Origin: Linanthus parryae
Lineage: Eukaryota > Streptophyta > Magnoliopsida > Ericales > Polemoniaceae
DNA length: 64,000 nt
Assembly: GCA_023055425.1 (NCBI GenBank)
Contig: JALGPY010000012.1
Span: 13,637,922 to 13,701,921 of the forward strand
Direction: 5' to 3'
Position numbers and translations under genes: made by a program. Of this stretch, positions 43,505 through 54,600 are shown piece after piece (the stretch's first letter is position 1; the number at the start of each line of letters is the position of its first letter). The notes under the pieces were generated by a model. It searched no databases. It worked only from the letters and a program-made list of their open reading frames with translations, and was not told the DNA's origin.

Positions 43505-45019
43505 CATACCTCTTTGGCACCTGGCGCACTCTACTAGATCTACAACGTTCATGTGTTACTTGAACAGGCTGCTCCACAACTTCTTGTGGTTCCTGTTCAT
43601 GTTCCGTAGTAGGATCAATGTTTTGTGGTTCTTGAACTTCTTCAAGTTCTAAAATCCTCCCACTTGCTTCTTTAGATACAAATTCTCTTTCTAGAAACAT
43701 GCCGGACCGAGCAACAAACACTTTGTTCTCAGTTAGATTCTAGAAATAATATCCCTTAATTTCCTTAGGGTATCCCACAAATTTGCACTTGTCCGACTTA
43801 GGCCTAGCTTGTCTGATTGTAAATGTTTTACATAGACATCCCAATCCCAAATCTTCATGAACGACACTGTGGGACGATTCCCACTCCACATCTCATGTGG
43901 TGTCTTCATGACTAACTTAGATGGAACATGGTTAATGGTGAAATCTGAACTCAATAGAGCGTAGCCCCAAAACAATAATGGAAGATGAATTTGACACATC
44001 ATAGATCAAATCATATCCAATAGAGTCTGATTCCTCCTCTCGGAAACGCCATTCCATTGTGGCATTCCGGGTGGAGTGAGTTGGGATATTATCCCATACT
44101 CTTTAAGATAGTCGTCAAACGCTTGGCTCAAGTATTCACCTCCACGATCCGATTGTAGAGACTTAATTATTTTGCCAAGCTGCTTCTCTACTTCATTCTT
44201 GAATTCTTTGAACATTTCAAGGGATTCGGATTTGGCCTTCATAAGGTATACAAATCCATATCTACTGAAATCATCTGTAAACGTGATGAAGTAGTGGTAA
44301 CCACCCCCGGCAGGCGTGGCAAATGGCCCACATACATCAGTATGTACTGGCGCCAATTTCTCACTAGTCCTCTCAACTTTCTTATTGAAAGGGGACTTTG
44401 TCATTTTTACCAATAAATAAGCCTCACATGTCTCATATGATTCAAAATCAAATGAGCCTAGGAATACATCCTTATGGAGTCTAGATACACATTTCTCGTT
44501 TATATGGCCTAAACCACAGTGCCATAGATAAGCAGGATTTAAATTATTCATTTTGATCCTCTTGGTATTAATGTTATAGACATGATTGCTTAGATTAAAG
44601 ATATATAATCTATTAAACAATTGCCCACTACAATAGTGGATACTATCAAAATAAATGTAAAAACAATTGTTCTTTATTGAAATAGTAAAACCATGCTTGT
44701 CCAAACAAGAAATAGAAATAATGTTTCTTCTCATGGAAGGCACAAAATAGCAATTATTTAATTCTAAAACTAATCATGAAGGTAGAGACAGTTCGTACAC
44801 GCCTACGGCCAGTGCAGCAACTCTTGCTCCATTCCCAACGTGCAGGTGTATCTCGCCTTTAGCCAATCTCCGACTTCTCTTTAGATCCTGCACATTTCGA
44901 AAAATGTAAGATCCACATCCAGTATCCAATACCCAAGATGAATAGACATTTAAGTTGACATCTATAACAAAAATATCGGGTTGTGGTGGAGTCACTATTC
45001 CAAGCTTCTTATCCTCCAT
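43505..45019 (-). pseudogene. pol: Angela copy C protease, integrase and linker (broken)
   Basis: On the minus strand: protease WVLDTGCGSYIF (frame 45019-44774, catalytic Asp kept); integrase 44743-44006 with LWHCGLGHINEK, ETCEAYLL (second zinc Cys changed to Tyr), HTDVCGPF, DRGGEYLSQ and WNGVSERRNQT; integrase C-terminus 44002-43733; and linker 43721-43505. Stops and frameshifts lie near 44770, 44005 and 43730. Below 43505 the frame reads into the SIRE LTR. Confidence 0.8.
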
Positions 45020-45806
45020 ATATTTTGGGCAGTTCCTCCTCCAGTGTCCAGGCTGAATGCATTAGTGACACTCACCTTTAGTCACACCTTTAAAAACGTC
45101 ACCAACAGGCTTAAGGGCATATTCCTTGGGTTTGGCAACTGCTTTGCCTTTTCCCTTGGAGGTAGAGGCAAATCTTTTGCCCTTTCCTTTCTGCACCATC
45201 ATTTTGGATTTGCCCTTACCCTTTTTGATGCTTTCTTCAGTTGTCCTCAATATTTTGAGTAGATCTGGCAGATCTCGTTCATGTTATAGTTCACGATGAA
45301 CTGTCCATAACTCTCAGGCAACGATTGCAATATGAGATCGGTGGCCAACTCTTGACCCAACGGAAACCCTAGGCAACCGAGGCTCTCTAAATAGACGATC
45401 GTACGCAACACGTGCAGACCCACAGGGTTTCCCTCTGACATATGACATTTGAAAAATGCCTTGTAAACTTCATACCTCTCAACCCTAGCCTGCTCATGGA
45501 AGAGCTGCTTTAAGTGTGTGATCACATCGACTGCATTCATGTTCTCATGTTGCTTCTGAAGCTCATTAGCGTTAGGTCGGCCGCATCATTAGCGTCATCA
45601 ACACGCTTACGATATGCCTTTAGGGGTGCAGGAGTGTTGTTTTCCTGATCTTCAGGAACTTGCTCCTCTAGAGCGTACGATTTCTTTTCCTACTTGAGAA
45701 CGATTCACAAATTTTCGTACCAGTCTAGAAAATTGGTCCCGGAGAGCTTTTCTTTCTCAAGGACAGAGCGTAGGGAGTGAGATGATTTCAATGAGTTGTT
45801 TTCCAT
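45020..45806 (-). pseudogene. gag: Angela copy C gag (broken)
   Basis: The ATG at 45804-45806 (MENNS) starts gag. The N-terminal third has stops and indels (45541-45800). A frame at 45540-45247 holds EQARVERYEVYKAFFKCHMS, and another at 45250-45062 the Lys/Gly-rich linker. The zinc knuckle begins near 45065 (CHxC) and is disrupted by a TAA where CHYC should be. Confidence 0.75.
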
Positions 45807-47439
45807 TGGAATTATACAAAAAGGAAAATACCCAATCTTTAGTATTTGTGAACAATTTAACTATATTTAATAATGGCTAGATCATTAAATACAGCTCCCC
45901 CTATTTTTGTACGGATTAATAACCCTCGAGATATTAATGCAGAAAACATCATTATATTTTCTAGTGGGCCAAGATCCATATTTCACTTCCTTCTGAGATT
46001 GCTTTGGCAAGTTACCCAAAATTTAGTTATTTAGGTAGGAACAATTCCAATTCCATCCCATACAACTCTTGGTTCAGTTGGACAAATAACTCCTTATTTA
46101 TCTATCACATAGATAATCCCCATTGATTGCCTCTAGGTTTTTTATATTTATTACAATTACCTACGCCCAACCTCTTACTCCAACAATTTCACATTATATG
46201 TGCCATCGCACCACATGATGATGAATCAAGTCGCCTTGCTTGGGCACGCACGAACTTGATTAATCGATCTTGTGATGAGTGTTTAAGTAAAAAGAAGGCA
46301 AAACGTAATATTTACCTTTGAGGGATTTTTCTTGTCAATTTTAATTATTTTGTTGATCCATATCAACTGATCTACTTATTTGAGTTTGGGCAAAACTCCA
46401 AATAAAAGATCCGGGTTGTTTAATTATCTTATTATCAAATTGCATGCATCATCCATACATCAACAACAATAATAAGACAATAAAGTAACATCCACAAAAC
46501 AGAAATTAACGTGATGTGGATATGGCCTCCTAGTCTAAGATATTCCCAAGCCAACGAGAATATCTATGAAGCCTATAATAAAAACCGCATCTCCATGTGC
46601 CTCCATCTCTTGGTCCATCCTCCATAGCCTTGTGGAATGCTTCATGCTCCATGTTGTGGCTCCTTTTATTCTTTGGGGTTCTTTTCTTCAATCTTGGCTA
46701 TTATCTATTTTATCTAGTACTAGCTAACATCTATATTAAATCAAATAAATCTCACGAGTTGAGAAAAAAAATACCAGCTCGCAGGCCATAAACCCTAATT
46801 AATTATTACATCAAATTGAACAGCTCGCAGGTCGTAAATAAACCACAAAAATTAAACGTTCACAACAAACCACATCTAAGGTCATATCCAATCACCATAC
46901 AAATTACACATAAACAGTTAAAACCAATTTTAACGCGTTTAATCAATTTTAGTTGATTCTAGGATTACTAGGGTCAAAACGGTCCAAGAAGACCAACCAA
47001 CACTTGGCTGAACCCCTAAAAGGACTGTCCAATGGCCTTGAGCCGGCCGGCCCCTAGCCCACACGGCTAGGCTGTGCGCTAGGGCTGCCCCGGCCCCTTG
47101 GCCGATCCTAGCTTGGGCGTCACGGAAGGAGGGGCCGAACCTCTTTTAGGAGTTATTTCGAAAACAACTACTTGCCTTGTTGCCCAAGTTTGGATTTTTC
47201 CTAATTGAAAAAACTCCTTTTTCCAATTCGATGCCCAAGAACCCTAGATCTAAGATCTTAAAATTTCTCGAACTCACTAATTCATACATCCAATGCAATA
47301 ATGAGACCTTGTTTGGTTAAATCACATTCAACATGCATCTAGTATGTTTAATTTGTCGTTTTACCGCAATAATCAACAATTATACGTGAAAAACAAGAAA
47401 AATGTAACACATAAATCACGTTATGCTCTACGACCTCTG
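45807..47439 (-). other. Angela copy C untranslated leader
   Basis: About 1.63 kb between primer site and gag, with no sense coding frame. It includes the GC-rich tract near 47030-47130 also seen in copies B and D. It has no hAT insertion at the site used in copy D (empty site near 46890). Confidence 0.75.
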
Positions 47440-47451
47440 GCTCTGATACCA
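47440..47451 (-). promoter_or_regulatory. Primer-binding site, tRNA-iMet type (Angela copy C)
   Basis: The plus strand reads GCTCTGATACCA, one base from the LTR edge. Confidence 0.92.
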
Positions 47452-47452
47452 C

Positions 47453-48910
47453 TGTAGGGTTTTGATCATGGATACGCAGCGGAAAAAATAATAATTTATC
47501 CCTTCAATACCCTCAAAGGATCACAGGAAGAGAATTTATAACGATAGTAAATGATTCGTGTCATGTACCTTGTAGGTCTCCTTTGATGACTTCTAACGTG
47601 AAAAGTATCACGTCTCTACGGTTGTTCCACGCCTAGGATTGAGATCTAAATCTCCAATCTCCTTGTGCTAGCTAGGATGAATGGAATAGAAAGAAGAAAT
47701 CATGCAACGGAAAACCAAAAGGAGGCTTCGGCCTCCTCGTTGTGGCCGACGGGTAGAGGGGGCGACAAGGGGCGGACGGGTCTCCTTGCTTGCTCTCTCT
47801 CCTTGCTTCTCTCTTACTCAACTTATGTTATGAGCATTAGTGTAGGGAAGGAAGATAGGAGCATACTTTATATAGTCCAACGACTCCTTGTTACTACATA
47901 AAGGACCTCTCCTAATCCTACTCAAGTTCGAATCAGTCCAACTTGCATATTAGTCCTACTAAGTTAGCAAGTTGTTGCGTTTTGATCCTTCCAACTAATT
48001 AATCATATTAATTAATTAATTAATTAATTAATTAATTAATTAATTAATTAATTAATTAATTAATTACCAAGTCTAGTTCAATCCATACGGCGTGTGACCA
48101 CATAGGTTTCTACTTAGTTGGTAGTAACTATTTACTAAAATGGAGCGGTCTCTGGCAAGACATCCATACTACCCAACTAATAGAAATAGTCATCCGACAA
48201 ACCTTGTGCAAGTATTGTCTCATCCCTTTGTCTCAATATCCGGATTGGACATGAGACATAAAAGTCACACTCGTATATCCAATCCATAGTTCTTGATCTT
48301 GGGAATAGCCTTATTCGTGCAAATAACATCAATATCCCATATTGATTTATTTGTGTCTAGCCAGACATTCTATAAGCACTATCCCTCGAGTGGACTAGGA
48401 TATTTGCTCCCGTTATGTGGGAGGGACAAATTCTATCTATATCGCTACGAAATCTATGCTTGCTTCCTATTGTGTCCGATGCGCGCGTTTATGACTACCT
48501 AGTCACGGTGTAGCGTTTGACGCTACGAAAACACAATATTTCACAACTAGAAGATCTAGTGACTTCAAGTCTAAGGATGACAATACCGTTGTCACCGCGA
48601 AAAGCACTTGTGACTTTACATAACATCTATGTAGCCTTCTCGGAGTTTGGTCAATCCAGTATGCGATTACTCCTAATGCATACCTATGTGTTGGATCGTG
48701 ATATCATTATATCAATCCAACCCCATACTAGTTTATAGATGATTGTCCTGTTAATCAGTATAATGGACTAGGGATACTTAAGATAAACAACACAATTGTA
48801 AATCTAAGGACTTCATTATATTAAATATCTCAATAAATAATACAATGAATATTCTAGCCAATTTGTTGTTCATACTAAACTAGATTGCCTCTAGGGCACC
48901 TATTACAACA
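47453..48910 (-). repeat. 5' LTR of Angela copy C
   Basis: 1458 bp, TGTAGGGTTTTGATCATGG on the plus strand at the U5 end and ...TATTACAACA at the U3 start. It is longer than other copies because of an expanded (TTAA)n tract at 48007-48066. Confidence 0.9.
48007..48066. repeat. (TTAA)n microsatellite, about 15 units
   Basis: A pure TTAA tract of about 60 bp lies in the LTR. At the same LTR position other copies have only a few units (for example ATTAATTAATT near 15575), and copy D has an intermediate tract near 50755-50795, so this is a length-variable site. Confidence 0.9.
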
Positions 48911-49730
48911 GTACCTTAGCCAGATCTTGTAATTGGAGCTTGTAAGCTACTTTTCCCACTAAATACAACACTTGAAAGGGGCCATAAAATTTGGTAGAAA
49001 GCGTATACTTACTTCTGAGCTGTAGAGAGTGTTGCTTGTAAAGCTGCAATTTGAGGAACACCCAATCACCCACATCAAAGCTCCTCTAAGTATTGTTTTG
49101 TTAGAAAAGTAAACCATTATTTCTTGAGCCTTGCGGAGGTTGTCCTTGAGGATGTCCGAAAACTTGGTTCTGTCCAAAAGAATACATCCACGACAGGGTT
49201 TCCAGTTTTGTTAAGCCAATGAAACTTGAAATGGTGTGGCTTGTATCCATACATTGCTTCAGAAGGGGGGGGGGGAGACATGCAGTGCAATGTGATAATT
49301 TGTGTTGCACCGCCATTCAGCTAACCCCAACCACTTAGCCAAGATGTGTGGCCTGCCACAGGCCATACATCTGAGATAAGTTTTTAGGAATTAATTCAAT
49401 CTCTCACTGAGCCCATCAGTTTGAGGATGATAGGCAGTGGTGTATTTCAGTGCAGTGCCCACAATTTTGAAAATTCAGTACCGAAATTGACTTAATAAAA
49501 TGGCATCCTTTTCATTTACAATGGAACTGAGAAGGCCATGCAATTTGTAGACATGGTTAAAGAATTAATTTGCCACCACATCTGCAGTGTAGGGATGATT
49601 TAAGGGTATGAAGTGGCCATATTTCGGAAACCTTTCAGTGAGCACCAACATGACATTTTTGGTATCGGTAATGGCAGCAATAACCCATGATAGAGAATGT
49701 GCTCCGCTTTCATTCTTTGGCAAATGTCAC
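48911..49730 (-). pseudogene. Ty3/gypsy integrase fragment (chromovirus-like), broken
   Basis: On the minus strand: CDICQRMKAEHI (second half of the zinc finger), then PLPIP, a gap that removes the first catalytic Asp block, then VLTERFPKYGHFIPL, VYKLHGL, IVNEKDAI (SDRDP-type block, degraded), TAYHPQTDGLSERLN with the catalytic Glu, TYLRCM and NTNYH. Near 48911-48960 it ends YGPFQVLYL, then VAYKLQLQDLAKV. Frameshifts are frequent. It is probably the upstream half of the gypsy pol whose tail is at 27474-27690. Confidence 0.8.
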
Positions 49731-49908
49731 TGTTGGATTAAATACTAAAAGTCATTCTTTTTGTATTGGATTATTTGAATTTTTACATTTATGAGAAATA
49801 GTTTTGGACAATGTTATTGCATTACGTTATTATCATGCATAGTTGTCTATTATTCCACATAGTATAAGATCTAGTGTGTAGAGTCTAGATTACACACATG
49901 GGGATCAC
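49731..49908 (+). repeat. LTR-like fragment of unknown copia family
   Basis: It starts TGTTGGATTAAATAC, a copia LTR-like terminus different from Angela, and runs 178 bp to the start of the Angela D LTR. No other copy occurs in the window. The call rests on the terminus alone. Confidence 0.35.
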
Positions 49909-51343
49909 TGTTGGAATAGGTTCCCTAGAGGCAATCTACTTTAGTATGAACAATAAATTGGCTAGAACATTCATTGTATTATTTATTGGGTATTTAATAT
50001 AATGAAGTACTTAGATTTACAATTGTGTTTTTTATCTTAAATATTCCTAGTTCATTATAATGATTAATGGGACAATCGTCTATAGACTAGTATGGGGTTG
50101 GATTAATATGGAGATATCATGATCCAACTCATGGGTATGCATTAGGGGTAATAGCATTCTGGATTGACCCAGCTCCAAGAAGGCTACATACAAGTTATGT
50201 AAAGTCACAAGTTCTTCTCGCGGTGACAACGGTATTGTCAACATTAGAATATAACTCCCTAGTTGTTCTAGTTGTGGAATATTGTGCTTTGTTAGCGTCA
50301 AACGCTACACTGTGATTGGGTAGTCATAAAGGCGCGTATTAGGCACAATAGGGAGCAAGCTTAGATATCGTAGTGATGTTGATAGAATTTTTCCCTCCCA
50401 TATAACGGGAGAAAATATCCTACACCACTCGAGGGATAGTGCTTATAGAATGTCTGTCCAGACTCAAATAAATCAATATAGGATATTGATGTTATTTGCA
50501 CGAATAAGGTTATTCCTAGGATCGAGGAGCTATGGACTAGATATACGAGTGTGACTTTTATGTATCGTTCCATCCGGATATTGAGACAAAGGGATGAGAC
50601 AACACTTGCACAAACGTTTGTCATGATGACTATTTCTATTTGTTGGCTAGAATGAATATATTGCTAGAGACCGCTCCATATTAGTAAATAGTTACTACCA
50701 ACTAAATAGAACATATGGGGTCACACGTCATATAGGGTTGAACTAGACTTGATAATTAATTTTAATTAATTAATTAATATGATTAATTAATTAGAGGGAT
50801 CAAAACGCAACAACTTGCTAACTTAGTAGGACTAATATGCAAGTTGGACTAATCTGAACTTGAGTAGGATTGGGAGAGGGCCTTTATGTAGTAACAAGGA
50901 GTTGTTGGACTATATGAAGGATCCTCATAGCTTCATTTCCTACAACTTATGCTCATAACATACATTGAGTAGGAGGGAAGGAAGGAGAGAGCAGGACAAC
51001 AAGGAAGGCCGAAGCCCCCCCCCCCCCCTTGCGTCCGCCCTACCCGTCGGCGACAAAGAGAGGGCCGCCCCTCTCTCTTGGTACTCCTTTGCGTGATTTC
51101 TTCATCCTCTTCCGTTCCTCCTAGCTAGGACAAGGCGTTTGGAAGATCTATATCTCACCTCTAGGCGTGGATCAACCGTAGAGACATGATACTTTTCGCG
51201 TTAGAAGTCATCAAGGAGACCCACAAGGTACTTAGCATAAATCCTTTACCATCGTCATGATTTCTCTTCCTGTGATCCTTGGAGGGTCTGGATCAGATAA
51301 ATTTATTGTTATTCTGCTGTGTATCCACGATCAAAACCCAACA
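49909..51343 (+). repeat. 5' LTR of Angela copy D
   Basis: 1435 bp, TGTTGGAATAGGTTCC...CAAAACCCAACA. The hairpin near 50291-50307 and the AT tract near 50755-50795 are present. The second TATA box reads TATATGAAGG (about 50910) instead of TATATAAAGG. A C-run near 51017-51028 lies in U5. Confidence 0.9.
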
Positions 51344-51344
51344 G

Positions 51345-51356
51345 TGGTATCAGAGC
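51345..51356 (+). promoter_or_regulatory. Primer-binding site, tRNA-iMet type (Angela copy D)
   Basis: TGGTATCAGAGC lies one base after the LTR end. Confidence 0.95.
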
Positions 51357-53772
51357 CAGGGTTCGTAGAGCATAAAGTGGTTTATGTGTTATGTTTTGTT
51401 ATTTTACACCTATAATTGATGATTATTGCGTTCAAATGAAAAATTAAGCATATTAGATGCAGCTTGAATTTGATTCAAGACAAACAAGACTTAACTTAAC
51501 ACTAGATATGAAGATTAGTGAGTTTGATCACATAGGATGTGAGTAATTTTAGATCTAAGAGCTAGGGTTTGGACACATGCTTGGAAAAGGGGTTTTTTCA
51601 AACATGGAAACAACTAACTTGGGCAACAAGGCAAGGAGTTGTTATGGAAACAACTCCCTAAGGAGGTTCGGCCCCCCTAGGGACCGACCCCCTTGCCTTG
51701 ACGACCAAGGGCTCGGGCCGGCCTAGCGTGCGGCCTGGCCGCACGTGGGGCTCGACCCACCAGCCCAAGGCCGCGCCTTGGTCCTTTTTGGGGTGGTTGG
51801 GCTATATTGATAGAGAACCCATTGGACCGTTTTAAGCTCATCCAAAATCAATTAAAATTGACTAAAGCGCGTTAAAAATTGGTTTTAACGGCAATGTGCA
51901 ATTTTCATGGTGATTGGTAGGGCTGGCAAAATGGATATTGACACGACAACCCGACACGAACACGACACGAAGTTATAGGGTTTGGGTTTAGTCATATGTC
52001 TTGGGTCATAAACGGGTCGACACGATTAGACACGACGCTTAACAGGTCGAGTGTGGGTTGGCTCGCAAAACTCATGTACAACTCGCGTAACCCGCACTTT
52101 TTAAAAAAGTCACCCATTTAACATTTGAAACCCAACACGACACGTTTTAACCCGTATTTAAAACCTAAGTTTTTAATATTCAATGTTTAGTTTGTCCTAA
52201 ATCTTATATTTTGAGTGTTCATATTAATTTTCACACGTTTTGATTTGTGTACTTGTACTATATGTACATGTAGCTTGTATTTTTGTTTGTGCAGTTATCT
52301 AGTTATTACCTTCATTTTCTAGCATAAAGGCTAGGTATGAGGTTAGATAAAGCCTAAATAAGTGTATCCTTGTAGTTTATACAATTTAATAACCTCCACC
52401 ATGCTACTTCAATAGACTTTATGATCACGAATAATAGTTCTTATCGACACGACTTATTTGGATTAATTATTTGTGTAAGTTCTTTATTACGTAGTAATTT
52501 TTTGTGACTATGAAATAAACGGGTTACACGATGGTTAACCCGTTTATTATAAAGGACGGGTCAGGGTCCATAGTACCGGACACGTTTAATATACGGGTCG
52601 GGTTCGGGTTTACCCTATATGGGTCTCGACACGAGTATGACCTGACACGAACACGACCCGTGACACGAATTTCCGCCTCTAGTGATTGGATATGGCCTTA
52701 GATGTGGTTTGTTGTGGATTTTTAATTTTATGGTTTATTTACGGCCTGCAAGCTATTCAATTTGTTGTAATAATTAATTAGGGTATACAGCCTGTGGTCC
52801 GGGTATTTTTTTCTCAACTTGTGAGATTTATTTTATTTAGTATAGATGTTAGATAGTACTAGATAGAATAGATAGATAGCCAAGATTGAAGAAAAGAATC
52901 CCAAAGAATTAAAGGAGCCACAACATGGAGGATGGAGCATTCCACAAAGCTATGAAGGATGGACCAAGAGATGGAGGCACATGGAGATGCGTTTTCATTC
53001 TAGGGTTCATAGATATTCTCATTGGCTTGGGAATATCTTAATCTAGGAGGCCGTATCCATAACACGTTAGTTTTTGTTTTGTGGATGTTTACTTTATTGT
53101 CTTATTATTGTTGTTGGTGTATGGTTGATGCATGCAATTTGATAATAAGATATTAACAAACCGAATCTTTTATTTGGAGTTGTTGTGCCCAAACTCAAAT
53201 AAGTAGATCAGTTGATATGGATCATCAAAATAATTAAAAATTGACAATAAAATTCCTCAAAAGAAAATATTACGTTTTTTCCTTCTCATTACTTAAAACA
53301 CTGATCACAAGATCGATTAATCAAGTTCGTGTGTGCCAAAGCAGGGCGACTTGATTCATCATCATGTGGTGCGATGTCACACATAGTGTGAAATTGTTGG
53401 AGTAAGAGGTTGTAACTAGGTAATTTTAATAAGGATTAATAAAAATATAGAGGCAATCAATTGGGATTATCTATGTGATAGCTAAATAAGGAGTTATTTG
53501 CCCAATTGAACCAAGATTTGCATAGAATGCAATTGGAATTGTTCCTACCTAAATAACTAACTTTTGGGTGACTTGCCAAAGAAATCTCAAAAGGAAGTAA
53601 ATGGGTCTTGGCCCACTAGAAAATATAATGATATTTTCCGCATTAATATATTGAGGGTTATTAATCCGTGGAAAAATAGTGGGAGTTGTATTTAATAATC
53701 TAACCATTATTAAATATAGTTAATTGTTCACAAATACTAAAACTTGCGTATTTTCCTTTTTGTAGAATTCCA
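51357..53772 (+). other. Angela copy D untranslated leader (with hAT insertion)
   Basis: This is about 1.65 kb of leader plus a 0.76 kb hAT element. No sense coding frame is seen. It ends in a pyrimidine-rich stretch and TAG just before the gag ATG (about 53748-53772). Confidence 0.75.
51918..52681. mobile_element. Non-autonomous hAT-type element, 764 bp, with perfect 8 bp target duplication
   Basis: GTGATTGG occurs at 51910-51917 and again at 52682-52689. Ends are TAGGGCTGGC and, inward from the right, TAGAGGCGGA, imperfect inverted repeats. Copies B and C have the empty site in their leaders (near 21510 and 46890). The ends are rich in GACACGAACACGAC-type repeats. No transposase is present. 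It differs in sequence from the hAT element at 32544 but has similar end letters. Confidence 0.9.
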
Positions 53773-54600
53773 ATGGCAAACAACTCATTGAACTCATATC
53801 ACTCCCTACGCTCTGTCTTTGAGAAGGAAAAGCTATCCGGGACCAATTTTCTAGACTGGTACATAAACATGAGAATCGTTCTCAAGCAAGAAAAGAAAAT
53901 GTACGCTCTGGAGGAGCAAGTTCCTGATGGTCCGAAAAACAACACTCCTGCAGCCCTAAAGGCGTATTAGAAGCGTGTTGATGATGCTAATGATGCAGCA
54001 TGCCTAATGCTTTGCACCATGTCCTCTGAGCTTCAGAAGCAACAAGAGAACATGAATGCATTCGATATAGTCACACACTTGAAGAAGCTCTTCCAAGAGC
54101 AGGCTAGGGTTGAGAGATATGAAGTTTCCAAGGCATTGTTCAAATGTCACCTGTCAGAAGGAAACCCCGTGAGGCCGCACGTGTTGTGCATGATTGGCTA
54201 CTTAGAGTGCCTAGGTAGCCTAGGGTTTTGGTGGTTCAAGTGTTGGCCACCGATCTCATATTGCAATTATTGCCTGAAAGTTATGACAGTTCATCATGAA
54301 CTATAAAATGAATAAGATCGTGAAACCTGTGCGAGATTTACTCAATATGTTGAGGATAGCTGAACAAAGCAATAACAAGGTAAGTGCAAATCCATAATGA
54401 TGGTGCAGAAAGGAAAGGGCAAAAGGTTTGCCTCTACCTCCAAGGGAAAACGCAAAGCAGTTGCCAAACCTAAGGAAACTGCCCTTAGGCATGTTGGTGG
54501 CATAGCCAAAGGTGTGACTAAAGGTGAGTGTCACTACTGTAGTCAGCTTGGACACTGGAGGAGGAACTACCCAAAATATCTGGAGGACAAGAGGATTGGG
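53773..54600 (+). pseudogene. gag: Angela copy D gag (broken)
   Basis: MANNSLNSYHSLRSVFEKEK starts at 53773, then GTNFLDWYINMRIVLKQEKK. A TAG at 53968-53970, a frameshift near 54225 and further stops break it. The zinc knuckle is CHYCSQLGHWRRNYPKY, with the last Cys changed to Tyr. It ends at YLEDKRIG, where a deletion begins. Confidence 0.8.

Larger units (their letters stand above)
27691..48910 (-). mobile_element. Angela copy C (minus), split by SIRE copy 2 and holding a solo LTR
   Basis: 3' LTR (27691-30484, interrupted), RNase H-RT (30499-32072), then SIRE copy 2, then integrase, protease, gag, leader, primer site and 5' LTR (47453-48910). Without insertions it would be about 8.4 kb. 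Flanks are GTAAG on the left and GTACC on the right, only a 3 of 5 match. Gypsy pol sequence on both sides supports insertion into a gypsy element. Confidence 0.8.

Noticed and set aside
48007..48066. Possible DNA replication origin or scaffold-attachment site (AT tract)
   Set aside because: It is a local microsatellite expansion inside an LTR; nothing else supports an origin.
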